Notes under the pieces: model-generated
Told to the model about the DNA's origin: nothing
Seen by the model: only the letters and a program-made list of their open reading frames with translations
The model's database searches: none
DNA from: Halomonas sp. JB37
Lineage (GTDB): Bacteria; Pseudomonadota; Gammaproteobacteria; Pseudomonadales; Halomonadaceae
Direction: 5' to 3'
DNA: 64,000 nt
Assembly: GCF_002332255.1 (NCBI RefSeq)
Contig: NZ_NRGW01000001.1
Location: 1,054,001 to 1,118,000, forward strand
Made by a program: the position numbers and the translations under genes
Part shown: piece by piece, positions 26,742 to 34,204 of the stretch
Layout: every line of letters begins with the position of its first letter
Position numbering within the stretch: position 1 is the first letter of the stretch

Positions 26742-27764
26742 ATGCCGCTACTGCAAAGTATTGTGCACCGCCTTGACCCGACGCTAGACGGTGAGCGCTT
26801 AACCTTGACCGCCGCGCCGGGTACTTCAGAGCCGAATGCTTCAGAGCCCGGTGACGATCCGGTGATGACGAGCCTGGTAGGTGCGCTCAATGACACCTAC
26901 AACACCAAGCCCAAGGGCTGGGGGCGCTTCGCGGAAGAGGGCGAGCAGGCGGGGCCGCTGGCCATGTGGCTGCGCGACTACTTAGCCGGCGAGAAAAGCT
27001 TTGCTGAGCTTTCCGTTTCATTAGCTGAGCGGCTGGCCAAGCAGCTTCAAGAGCAGCTGTCAGTCAGTGGCTATTTAGTGGTCAGCCATCAGCGCCAGGG
27101 CGATACGGAAACTCTGCTTGTTGCGTTAGTGCACCAGCGCGAAGGCATTGGCATTAATCCTCAGCATCACGCAGTGCCTGCCGCACAGCTCAATACTAGC
27201 CAGCTCACGCTAGCTGCGCGCATTAACCTTACCCAGTGGCAAAGCGATGCGCCCAACGCGCAGTACGTCTCGTTCTTGAAAGACCGTGGCGGTAAAAAAC
27301 TGGCTGAAGGCTTGATCGCGTTGCTAGGCATGGAGGAAGGCATAGATTCTCCGGCTGAAACGCGCACGCTGCTTAAGGCGTTTAGCGACTACGTCGAAAA
27401 AGAAGATTTCGATGAAGAAGTCAGCCGTGAAAAAACCGATACGCTGGTGGACTACGCCAACGAGCAGCTGCGCCGCGGGGAACCGATGACGCTTGAAGAA
27501 CTCTCAGGGCTCGTCAATGAGCAGCAGCCGAAAGCGTTTTACGAGCATATCCGCAACGCCGATTACGGGCTCTCGCCGGAGATTCCGCCCGATAAGCGCA
27601 CCTTAAGCCAGTTCCGGCGCTTTACCGGCCGCTCGGGAGGCGTTTCAATCAGCTTTGACTCGCACCTTCTGGGTTCCAGCATTGAATACGACGCCGCTCA
27701 AGACCGCTTGATCATCAAGCAAGTGCCCAAGCAGTTAAGAGAGCAACTTACCAAGCAGGATTAA
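26742..27764 (+). CDS. Nucleoid-associated protein, YejK/NdpA family
   Basis: A 340-residue cytoplasmic protein of the NdpA family, close to the E. coli YejK length of 335. It shows FLKDRGGKKLAEGLIALLG in the middle, and the C-terminal GGVSISFDSHLLGSSIEYD that this family shares. NdpA proteins copurify with the nucleoid, and their exact role is unsettled. It starts 36 bp after the exporter permease and is followed after 36 bp by the TerB-like gene, so the two are likely cotranscribed. Confidence 0.9.
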   Translation: MPLLQSIVHRLDPTLDGERLTLTAAPGTSEPNASEPGDDPVMTSLVGALNDTYNTKPKGWGRFAEEGEQAGPLAMWLRDYLAGEKSFAELSVSLAERLAKQLQEQLSVSGYLVVSHQRQGDTETLLVALVHQREGIGINPQHHAVPAAQLNTSQLTLAARINLTQWQSDAPNAQYVSFLKDRGGKKLAEGLIALLGMEEGIDSPAETRTLLKAFSDYVEKEDFDEEVSREKTDTLVDYANEQLRRGEPMTLEELSGLVNEQQPKAFYEHIRNADYGLSPEIPPDKRTLSQFRRFTGRSGGVSISFDSHLLGSSIEYDAAQDRLIIKQVPKQLREQLTKQD

Positions 27765-27800
27765 GGCAAAAAGGCCCTGTTGCTATCCAGGAGAACACCC

Positions 27801-28253
27801 ATGCTGAATGCCATTAGTGATTTTTTCCAGCGCACCCTAGCGCAGCCAGAGCAGCGTGAAAATCACAGCCTAACGCTGGAGCTAGCCACGGCGGCACTGC
27901 TGTGTGAAATCGTGCGCGCGGACTACAACACCACCGATGAAGAGTTGGCCACCCTGCGCACTATGCTGTTGACTCGCTATCGGTTAAGCGAAAGCGCCGC
28001 AGAAGAGCTGATGACGATGGCCGAAGCGCAGGTGGAAGAGGCCGTTGATCATTACCAGTTTGTCAGCCTGATTAAAGAGCACTATAACTACGACCAGCGC
28101 TGCGAGCTGGTCGCGCTTATGTGGCAGCTAGCTTGGGTTGACGGCAGCGTTGACCCGTTAGAAGAGCATCGGATTCGCCGCTTGGCAGCCTTACTGTACG
28201 TTAGCCACAGCGATTTTATTCGCACCAAGCTATTGGCGGAAGAAAGCCATTAA
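27801..28253 (+). CDS. TerB-like tellurite-resistance domain protein
   Basis: A 150-residue helical protein of the TerB family, with LTLELATAALLCEIVRAD, then YDQRCELVALMWQLAWVDG and EEHRIRRLAALLYV. TerB-like acidic residues (VRADYNT, WVDGSVDPLEE) could bind metal ions. No other ter genes are near, so a tellurite role is not implied. The ATG at 27801 has AGGAGA upstream; an earlier TTG is less likely. It converges on a serine hydrolase gene with a 3-bp gap. Confidence 0.85.
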   Translation: MLNAISDFFQRTLAQPEQRENHSLTLELATAALLCEIVRADYNTTDEELATLRTMLLTRYRLSESAAEELMTMAEAQVEEAVDHYQFVSLIKEHYNYDQRCELVALMWQLAWVDGSVDPLEEHRIRRLAALLYVSHSDFIRTKLLAEESH

Positions 28254-28256
28254 CAT

Positions 28257-29273
28257 TTATAGCGGTGATAAAAGAGTCTCGATCAGCCTATTCAACTGCT
28301 GCTGAAACTTCCCGCCCGGCGAGGGTGGGTTGGGGTCTGAGGTAATTACCACGGTCATCTCCCGTTCGGGAATTACGTAGAGCGCTTGGCCGCCGTAGCC
28401 GCGCCCGTAGTACACGTCTTCTCCTGCCAGCTGGGTAATAAACCAACCGAAGCCATAGCCGTCACCGGTCCAGGGGGACGAGCCGCGCGGCAGCCACGAT
28501 GCAGCAACCCACCCTTCAGGCAGTACGCGCTGTGCATTGCCGCTTTCATCTAATACGATGCCGTCGTTGCGATATAGCTCACCTATCTCAATCAGCGCCC
28601 GCGGTGAAAGCTGCATATCGTTGCCGCCAAAATAGATGCCCTGCGGATCACGTAACCAGGGGCGAATATCGATATTGAGTGGATCACCCAGCAAGCGCTG
28701 AGCAAGGGCATGAGTGGTCTCGCCGCTGGCATGGGTGAGGGCTGCTGAAAGTAAGTGGCTGGTGCCGGTTGAATAGAGCATTTGCCCGCCGGGTTCATCA
28801 ACGAACGGGCGTGTGATCGCATCGTTCACCCAGTTGGGGCTAGCGACCCAGGCGCTATAGTTGCTTCCCGATGTGCTCTCTAGCCCAGCCTGCTGGGCAA
28901 GCAAATGCGCCACGCTGATCTCGTTAACCCGTGGGTCAAGGCCGTTAGGAAGATGTTCGCCAAACAGCTCAACGATTGGCTGCTCAACGGATTCGATAAC
29001 GCCCGCCTCAATCGCCGCACTGGTAATGGCCGCAAGCACCGTTTTAGATAGCGATTTAATGTTGGCAGGCGAGGCCACGCCCGGCCCATCTTGGTGAAGC
29101 TCATGGACAATATCGCCTTCGTAAGCCACCACGACGTTATGCACGCGGTTCAGTGCAGCGGCCTGCTGATCAAGCGCCTGAAGAGCATTGGCGGAAGGTT
29201 CATTGGCGGCGGCACTAAAGGTAGGAAATAACCACATAACGGCGAGCGAAATCGGCAAAACATGAACGCGCAT
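28257..29273 (-). CDS. Serine hydrolase, class C beta-lactamase fold, exported
   Basis: A 338-residue protein with a signal peptide (start MRVHVLPISLAVMWLFPTF, cut near SAA). The catalytic SxxK is SLSK in ANIKSLSKTVLAA, the tyrosine motif is YSTGTS, and GYGGQALYVIPE occupies the place of the KTG box. It belongs to the EstB/6-aminohexanoate hydrolase-like esterase group; the substrate is unknown. The open frame extends 66 codons further upstream, but the ATG at 29273 with AAGG begins the signal peptide, so the shorter form is chosen. Confidence 0.86.
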   Translation of the reverse strand: MRVHVLPISLAVMWLFPTFSAAANEPSANALQALDQQAAALNRVHNVVVAYEGDIVHELHQDGPGVASPANIKSLSKTVLAAITSAAIEAGVIESVEQPIVELFGEHLPNGLDPRVNEISVAHLLAQQAGLESTSGSNYSAWVASPNWVNDAITRPFVDEPGGQMLYSTGTSHLLSAALTHASGETTHALAQRLLGDPLNIDIRPWLRDPQGIYFGGNDMQLSPRALIEIGELYRNDGIVLDESGNAQRVLPEGWVAASWLPRGSSPWTGDGYGFGWFITQLAGEDVYYGRGYGGQALYVIPEREMTVVITSDPNPPSPGGKFQQQLNRLIETLLSPL

Positions 29274-29499
29274 TGCAATACCTTTGGTGTAGAGAATACA
29301 GGTTTGAGCAACCAGGCGGGATGGAGGTTCCGAATCTGCCATTAAACGTTGGGACAGATCCTTTTTAGTGGTCTGTCTCTTATGGTCAGGCGCTGTGCTG
29401 GTCAATGCGGAGCCACGCTTACAAGCAAATTTTGGGCCCCGAAACGCGTCAATATTACGCAAAAGGGTCAAAAGCCTGCTAGGATATGGGTGCTAGCTC

Positions 29500-29516
29500 A
29501 AGGGTGAGCAACCCTT
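29500..29516. promoter_or_regulatory. Inverted repeat upstream of the 24-residue protein gene
   Basis: AAGGGT and ACCCTT are separated by 5 bp, 38 bp before the small gene. It could be an operator or a leader hairpin. Arms are short, so support is modest. Confidence 0.3.
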
Positions 29517-29553
29517 TGATTTTCTCTAAAACGCACTAAGCAAGGAGCGCCCT

Positions 29554-29628
29554 ATGCGTAATATTATCTATATCATCGGTCTTATCGTGGTAGTTCTGTT
29601 CATTCTTTCGATGCTTGGTCTGCGTTAA
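29554..29628 (+). CDS. 24-residue single-pass membrane protein
   Basis: ATG to TAA gives 24 residues, MRNIIYIIGLIVVVLFILSM followed by LGLR: a charged start, a continuous hydrophobic stretch and a charged end, the pattern of a small single-span inner-membrane protein. AAGGAG stands seven bases before the ATG, and a strong intrinsic terminator follows 8 bp after the stop, so it forms its own transcription unit. I recall very similar tiny proteins in Halomonas and Pseudomonas, without a known function. Confidence 0.8.
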   Translation: MRNIIYIIGLIVVVLFILSMLGLR

Positions 29629-29635
29629 TACCATG

Positions 29636-29678
29636 ACAAAAAAGCCCGCCGGTTTTATACCGACGGGCTTTTTTTATG
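29636..29678 (+). terminator. Terminator of the 24-residue protein gene
   Basis: AAGCCCG and CGGGCTT, extended by CGG/CCG across one mismatch, form a stem flanked by A6 and T7. Strong intrinsic terminator; the A tract makes it usable on both strands, and it may also end the hypothetical gene on the minus strand. Confidence 0.92.
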
Positions 29679-29710
29679 CGCTGCGTTCAGGTGTTTCTAT
29701 CTGCGAGCTG

Positions 29711-30043
29711 CTAGGCGCAGTCAGCGGCGCCTTGCCCAAACATATCAAACATCAGCTCGCGGCCAAGGTGGGTTAGTACAAAGCGGCCATACTCGTTGAA
29801 CGTAGCGGCTTCGCTGGTTTCCATCACCTGTTGGCAGGTTGCCCAAGTAGGGGCCGCGGCGCTAAGCGCTAGCAGCTCACGGCGGGCTAAGCCGCGCTGG
29901 GGCAGGGTAATGGTTTCTAACACATGGCCATGGTCGTAGAGCAGCTCGGCGGCAATCGATAAACACTGGCGAAGGCTACGCTGTACATGCGCAAGAGGCA
30001 CGGGTGCTTTTATTAGCTCGGCAGGCATAAGTAGTGAAGGCAT
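29711..30043 (-). CDS. Hypothetical protein, 110 residues
   Basis: Not recognised. The ATG at 30043 has AGGAG upstream (on the minus strand CAGGAGATCATTTG then ATG). The protein is mostly helical in look, with four cysteines/histidines scattered and no signal peptide or membrane segment. A TTG start at 30100 is ruled out if the promoter at 30089-30117 is correct, because it would lie upstream of the -10 box. Codon use is like its neighbours. It ends close to the bidirectional terminator at 29636-29678. Confidence 0.7.
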   Translation of the reverse strand: MPSLLMPAELIKAPVPLAHVQRSLRQCLSIAAELLYDHGHVLETITLPQRGLARRELLALSAAAPTWATCQQVMETSEAATFNEYGRFVLTHLGRELMFDMFGQGAADCA

Positions 30044-30088
30044 CAAATGATCTCCTGCAGTCAGCCCAAGGTGGGCCTGTTGCAGTGC

Positions 30089-30117
30089 ATTATAGACCAA
30101 GGTCTAAGTCTGGCCAA
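30089..30117 (-). promoter_or_regulatory. Sigma-70 promoter with overlapping palindromic operator
   Basis: On the minus strand TTGGCC, 17 bp and TATAAT form a strong promoter for the 110-residue protein. A perfect palindrome with arms TAGACC and GGTCTA (30093-30106) fills the end of the spacer and overlaps the -10 box, where a repressor or MerR-like protein could act. The regulator is unknown. Confidence 0.6.
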
Positions 30118-30305
30118 TGTCTAGATCGGGGCAATGTCTGTTGTGGAGTGGCCTATGACAAAGAATAGACGTTGGCCAGAGTAGGCAAGAGCAGGGCATT
30201 TGCTCTCACTAACCTTAACCTGCGGGATTGAAAATAGTGATTGCTGGAAAGGCGAAAGCTTAGCGGCGGTGGGCCTGCTATCAGCCGCTATTGTGAGAGA
30301 GTCGT

Positions 30306-30333
30306 TTGATAAGGTCGCGTCGGGCACTATATT
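30306..30333 (+). promoter_or_regulatory. Sigma-70 promoter for the amino-acid ABC operon
   Basis: TTGATA, 16 bp and TATATT (five of six matches in each box) lie about 107 bp before the binding-protein gene. The rest of the 30118-30439 gap shows no convincing gene. Confidence 0.5.
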
Positions 30334-30439
30334 CATAAAAAGAATAAAAAGAAGATTTAATATTCCTTTGTTCGTTTTTGTTTGAGCGAGTAAGATAATC
30401 TTCATTAGCCTTTTACCACTTAAGTAAGGAAGCAACGTT

Positions 30440-31210
30440 ATGCGGTTAACTCGCCAGTTTAGTCTTACCCTTGCGGCACTCTCGCTTAGCCTTGCAGGTG
30501 GTTTGTTTGCCGCTTCAGCCCAGGCTGATACGCTGCGCGTGGGCATGTCCGGGGGCTATTTCCCGTTCACCTACGTTGAGCAAGACGAGCTTAAAGGCTT
30601 TGAGGTTGATGTCATGAACGCGGTGGGTGAGCTTTCCGGTGACGACATTGAGTTCGTTACTGCAAGCTTCTCTGGCTTGGCGGGCATGTTGGAGTCTGGG
30701 CGTATCGATACGATTGCCAACCAGATCACCATTACCCCTGAACGTGAAGCCAAGTACGTATTTACCGCGCCCTATGTGTATGACGGGGCACAGGTGGTTG
30801 TGAAGGCGGGCAATGACGCCATTGAAGGCGTTGAAGATTTATCCGGCAAAAGTGTCGCGGTGAACCTAGGCTCTAACTACGAGCAGCTGCTGCGCGAACA
30901 GCCCAATGCCGATGAAATCGACATTCGCACCTACGAGTCTAACGTTGAACAGGATGTGGCCTTGGGCCGTGTTGATGCCTTCGTGATGGATCGTGTGAGT
31001 GCATCGCAGGTCATTAGCGAGCGCGGTTTGCCGCTGATGCTGGCGGGCCAGCCGTTTACCACTATCGAAAACGCGCTGCCGTTCCGCGATGACGAAGCGG
31101 GTCGTGAGCAGCGTGATCGTGTTGATGCGGCGTTGTCAGAACTGCGTGAAAACGGAGCGCTACGTGAAATATCTGAAAAGTGGTTTGATACGGATATCAC
31201 TCAGCCGTAA
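30440..31210 (+). CDS. Amino-acid ABC transporter, substrate-binding protein (family 3)
   Basis: A 256-residue periplasmic binding protein with a signal peptide (cut after AQA near residue 30). LRVGMSGGYFPFTYVE, LKGFEVDVMNAVGE and the R-containing NQITITPEREAKYVFT are typical family 3 signatures for amino-acid binding, including the arginine that binds the ligand carboxylate. It most resembles cystine or polar amino-acid binding proteins. It precedes a matching permease and ATPase. AAGGAAG lies before its ATG. Confidence 0.9.
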   Translation: MRLTRQFSLTLAALSLSLAGGLFAASAQADTLRVGMSGGYFPFTYVEQDELKGFEVDVMNAVGELSGDDIEFVTASFSGLAGMLESGRIDTIANQITITPEREAKYVFTAPYVYDGAQVVVKAGNDAIEGVEDLSGKSVAVNLGSNYEQLLREQPNADEIDIRTYESNVEQDVALGRVDAFVMDRVSASQVISERGLPLMLAGQPFTTIENALPFRDDEAGREQRDRVDAALSELRENGALREISEKWFDTDITQP

Positions 31211-31233
31211 CGCTTGGCCTAACCTGTTGAACG

Positions 31234-31256
31234 CGGCCGTGGCATTGCCACGGCCG
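31234..31256 (+). other. Intercistronic hairpin between binding protein and permease genes
   Basis: CGGCCGTGG and CCACGGCCG form a perfect stem around CATTG, followed by only TTTG. Hairpins here commonly protect the upstream binding-protein message and lower expression of the membrane genes. Confidence 0.6.
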
Positions 31257-31315
31257 TTTGCTTATCAGCGAAGTAGCGATGTTTACTTATATGTTTATTG
31301 ATACGTTTAACTATC

Positions 31316-31984
31316 ATGCTTAACCTTGAATATATGTGGGGGCTGCTGCCGGTTCTGCTGCGCTATTTGCCGCTCACCCTTCAAATGGCGACCATCGCAA
31401 TGTTCTTTGCGCTGATTTTGGCATGCCTGCTGGCGGTCGTGCGCGTGTCAAAAGTGCCGGTGCTAAACGGGTTTTCAATGCTGTTTATCTCGTTTTTCCG
31501 CGGTACGCCGCTGCTCGTTCAGCTGTTTTTGTTCTACTACGGCCTGCCTCAGTTGGTTGAAGCGTTGGTGTCGATTAATGGCGTAACGGCGGCGGTATTG
31601 GGAATCACGCTACACTTTTCTGCTTACATGGCCGAGTCCATTCGTGCCGCGATTGTGGGAATAGACCGCAGCCAAACCGAAGCGGCGCTTTCTATTGGCA
31701 TGACCCAGCCGCAGCTGATGCGGCGGATTATTTTGCCGCAGGCCACCCGCGTAGCCACTCCCACGCTGATGAACTACTTCATCGATATGATTAAAGCGAC
31801 CTCGCTGGCGTTTACACTGGGTGTCACTGAGCTGATGGGCGCGACGCAAAAAGAGGCGGCGGGCAGCTTTTTGTATTTAGAGGCGTTCTTGCTAGTGGCG
31901 CTTATCTATTGGGCGGTGGTGGAAGTGCTTTCCTGGGGGCAGCGCCGTTTAGAGACGTATCTGAATAAGGCCTACCAACGATGA
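31316..31984 (+). CDS. Amino-acid ABC transporter, permease
   Basis: A 222-residue His/Glu/Gln/Arg-type permease with about five membrane segments. [20 protein letters not shown] and the EAA loop [22 protein letters not shown] are diagnostic; the EAA loop docks onto the ATPase. It resembles YecS and TcyL of cystine transporters. The ATG at 31316 is preferred to a TTG at 31298, although neither has a good ribosome site. Its stop overlaps the ATPase start (ATGA). Confidence 0.9.
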   Translation: MLNLEYMWGLLPVLLRYLPLTLQMATIAMFFALILACLLAVVRVSKVPVLNGFSMLFISFFRGTPLLVQLFLFYYGLPQLVEALVSINGVTAAVLGITLHFSAYMAESIRAAIVGIDRSQTEAALSIGMTQPQLMRRIILPQATRVATPTLMNYFIDMIKATSLAFTLGVTELMGATQKEAAGSFLYLEAFLLVALIYWAVVEVLSWGQRRLETYLNKAYQR

Positions 31985-32736
31985 TTTCGCTGCAAGGCAT
32001 TACTAAGCGCTTTGGCGCCCATACGGTGTTTCAAGATGTCGATTTAAGTCTTTCGCAAGGCGAGATTATCGTGATCATTGGCCCTTCGGGTACCGGTAAG
32101 TCAACGCTACTGCGCTGTATTAACTTCCTTGAACGGCCGGACTCAGGTCGCCTGCAGGTGGGTGACCTGAGTATCGATACCCAGCGCGCCAGCCGGGCAG
32201 ATATTCTTGCCCTGCGCCGTCGTACGGCATTCGTGTTTCAGAGCTACGGCCTGTTTGCGAATAAAACCGCGCTTGAGAACATCAGCGAAGGCATGATCGT
32301 GGTGGATAAGCTGCCCAAAGCGAAGGCGTATGCGCGGGCCAGGGAAATTCTAGAGCGAATCGGCCTAGCTGATAAAGCAGATGCTTACCCGGCTTCGCTT
32401 TCCGGCGGCCAGCAGCAGCGGGTAGGCATTGGCCGGGCCATGGCGGCCAATGCCGATGTGATTCTGTTTGATGAGCCTACCTCGTCCCTCGACCCGCAGT
32501 GGGTAGAGGAAGTGTTGAGTCTGATGAAGCAGCTGGCGGTTGAGCGCCAAACGATGATCGTCGTGACCCACGAAATGCAGTTCGCTAGAGAAGTCGCCGA
32601 CCGCGTGGTGTTCATGGACGACGGCGGTATCGTTGAACAAGGTCCGCCTGAAACGTTATTCACTGCGCCCAAAGATGAGCGAACGCGGCACTTTTTGCGC
32701 AAAATTTTAGCTCCCTCGGGGCAGGCTGCGCCGTAA
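31981..32736 (+). CDS. Amino-acid ABC transporter, ATP-binding protein
   Basis: A 251-residue ATPase of the GlnQ/TcyN class, with Walker [10 protein letters not shown], the Q-loop VFQSYGLF, signature LSGGQQQR and Walker [14 protein letters not shown]. The H-loop lies in VVTHEMQFA. Translation is coupled to the permease by the ATGA overlap, completing a three-gene importer. Confidence 0.93.
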   Translation: MISLQGITKRFGAHTVFQDVDLSLSQGEIIVIIGPSGTGKSTLLRCINFLERPDSGRLQVGDLSIDTQRASRADILALRRRTAFVFQSYGLFANKTALENISEGMIVVDKLPKAKAYARAREILERIGLADKADAYPASLSGGQQQRVGIGRAMAANADVILFDEPTSSLDPQWVEEVLSLMKQLAVERQTMIVVTHEMQFAREVADRVVFMDDGGIVEQGPPETLFTAPKDERTRHFLRKILAPSGQAAP

Positions 32737-32765
32737 GCGCTGAACGTATATTGTCTGAGAATGAA

Positions 32766-33545
32766 ATGCCGACACTGACCAAAGTGTTACTTAAAAGCGT
32801 TGAGCAGCTGGCTGTTGAGGCGGGCGCGGCGATTATGCAGGTGTATCGCCGTGAGTTTGCCGTTGAGCTTAAGGCTGACCATAGCCCGCTAACCGAGGCG
32901 GATAAAGCCGCGCATGTGATTATCGTGCGAGGCTTACAGGCGTTGACGCCTGACGTGCCGGTACTTTCAGAAGAAGACACTCAGCGCTTTGAAGGCGCTA
33001 ACGCCGAGGGGTTTTATTGGCTGGTGGACCCGCTGGATGGCACTAAAGAATTTATTAAGCGCAACGATGAGTTCACCGTCAATATAGCGCTAATTGAGCG
33101 CGGGCAGCCGGTGTTGGGCGTGGTGGTGGCGCCGGCTTTATCGCGCACTTATGTGGCCGCCAGCGGCCTAGGCGCATTTAAAATTGTTGAAGACGGGCAA
33201 TATGTGGCGATTAATACCGCCCCCGCGCCGCAAGTAGGGCAGCCATGGCGCGTGCTGGGAAGCCGCTCGCACCCTGATCCGCGGATGTCGAACTGGTTAG
33301 CGGCGCTTGGGAAGCACAGCGTTCAGCCCATGGGTAGCTCGCTGAAGTCATGCTTGATCGCGGAAGGTCGCGCCGATGTTTACCCGCGTTTTGGGCCAAC
33401 CAGCCTGTGGGATACGGCCGCCGCCCAGGCGATTGTTGAACAGGCAGGCGGGCGCGTGGTGACATTGGAAGGAAAGCCCTTGTGCTACGCGGATTCGGCG
33501 CAAGTGTTGAATCCTGATTTTGTAGTGTGGGGAAGTTCTGCCTAG
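32766..33545 (+). CDS. cysQ: 3'(2'),5'-bisphosphate nucleotidase
   Basis: A 259-residue phosphatase of the inositol monophosphatase fold. The metal-binding motif [13 protein letters not shown] and the later [16 protein letters not shown] are signatures, and the order and length match CysQ. It removes 3'-phosphoadenosine 5'-phosphate, a by-product of sulfate assimilation, with magnesium. The ATG at 32766 is chosen over a TTG at 32751. Location just after a cystine-like importer is suggestive of a shared sulfur context, but this is inference. Confidence 0.92.
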   Translation: MPTLTKVLLKSVEQLAVEAGAAIMQVYRREFAVELKADHSPLTEADKAAHVIIVRGLQALTPDVPVLSEEDTQRFEGANAEGFYWLVDPLDGTKEFIKRNDEFTVNIALIERGQPVLGVVVAPALSRTYVAASGLGAFKIVEDGQYVAINTAPAPQVGQPWRVLGSRSHPDPRMSNWLAALGKHSVQPMGSSLKSCLIAEGRADVYPRFGPTSLWDTAAAQAIVEQAGGRVVTLEGKPLCYADSAQVLNPDFVVWGSSA

Positions 33546-33695
33546 TGCTGTGTGGCTCTGTTTGGTGTGGAATGCTCTACTTTACCTTCGCTGACGTATT
33601 GACAACCGCTAGCAAGCACGCGTAGCGCGTGATAGACTACGCCATCCTGTTAGGCAAGAATTTTGAAAAGATAGTGCTAAACAACTGTCTTTTAT

Positions 33696-33734
33696 GATTT
33701 TTGCAGGATTATTTTTTCAGGATTAGTTTTGTAG
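33696..33734 (+). repeat. GATT-led 14-bp repeats in the rpsT upstream region
   Basis: GATTTTTGCAG, GATTATTTTTTCAG and GATTAGTTTTGTAG stand in a row, a decayed tandem repeat of about 14 bp just before the structured S20 leader. Confidence 0.55.
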
Positions 33735-33741
33735 GGTGAAA

Positions 33742-33804
33742 CGTCGCGCTGTGATAGCGCAGCCGACGAATACATATTTAATTTCGTTGCCGCTTATCGG
33801 CAAC
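33742..33804 (+). promoter_or_regulatory. Structured leader of rpsT with two hairpins
   Basis: The first hairpin (about 33742-33768) pairs GCGCT with AGCGC inside CGTC/GACG. The second is perfect: GTTGCCG, loop CTTAT, CGGCAAC at 33786-33804, ending 12 bp before the AAGGAG ribosome site and followed by CTTTATT. S20 is known to control its own translation in E. coli, so these stems may serve that control or attenuation. Confidence 0.5.
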
Positions 33805-33828
33805 CTTTATTCTCCAAGGAGATACCCT

Positions 33829-34095
33829 GTGGCGAACAGCAAGCAAGCACGCAAGCGCGCCCGCCAGGCCGAGAACCGTCGCGTCCTGAAATCCAGCCAG
33901 CGCAGCATGGTCCGCACCTACATCAAGCGTGTAGTGAAAGCGATCAGCACCGGCGACCACGCTAAGGCAATGGAAGAGTTCAAGGCCATGCAGCCGGTCG
34001 TTGACCGTATTGCAGACAAAGACGTGCTGTCTAAGAAGAAAGCAGCTCGCCTGAAGAGCCGTTTGAACAAGCGTATTAAAGCACTGGCGGCGTAA
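33829..34095 (+). CDS. rpsT: 30S ribosomal protein S20
   Basis: An 88-residue basic protein beginning VANSKQARKRARQAENRR, matching S20 in sequence and length (87 in E. coli). It uses a GTG start with AAGGAG upstream; weak starts are typical of rpsT (TTG in E. coli) and relate to its autoregulation. It binds 16S rRNA early in assembly of the 30S subunit. It is a single-gene unit ended by a terminator. Confidence 0.97.
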   Translation: MANSKQARKRARQAENRRVLKSSQRSMVRTYIKRVVKAISTGDHAKAMEEFKAMQPVVDRIADKDVLSKKKAARLKSRLNKRIKALAA

Positions 34096-34110
34096 GCCGG
34101 CAGGCGCCAT

Positions 34111-34137
34111 AAAAAACCGGCTGCGGCCGGTTTTTTT
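34111..34137 (+). terminator. Terminator of rpsT
   Basis: CCGGC and GCCGG form a short GC stem flanked by A6 and T7. Strong intrinsic terminator. Confidence 0.92.
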
Positions 34138-34204
34138 GTGTCTGAATGGTTTCTCTAGTTACGATTGCTAAATACGTTTTTTGGGCGGGTTTTCTGGATA
34201 GCTT

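Noticed and set aside
30121..30546. A 141-codon minus-strand frame across the amino-acid binding-protein start
   Set aside because: It overlaps the start of a clear family 3 binding-protein gene on the other strand and shows no family features.
33599..33638. TTGACA at 33599 and TAGACT at 33633 as a promoter for rpsT
   Set aside because: The spacing is 28 bp, far from 16-18, and no better -10 box lies at the right distance.
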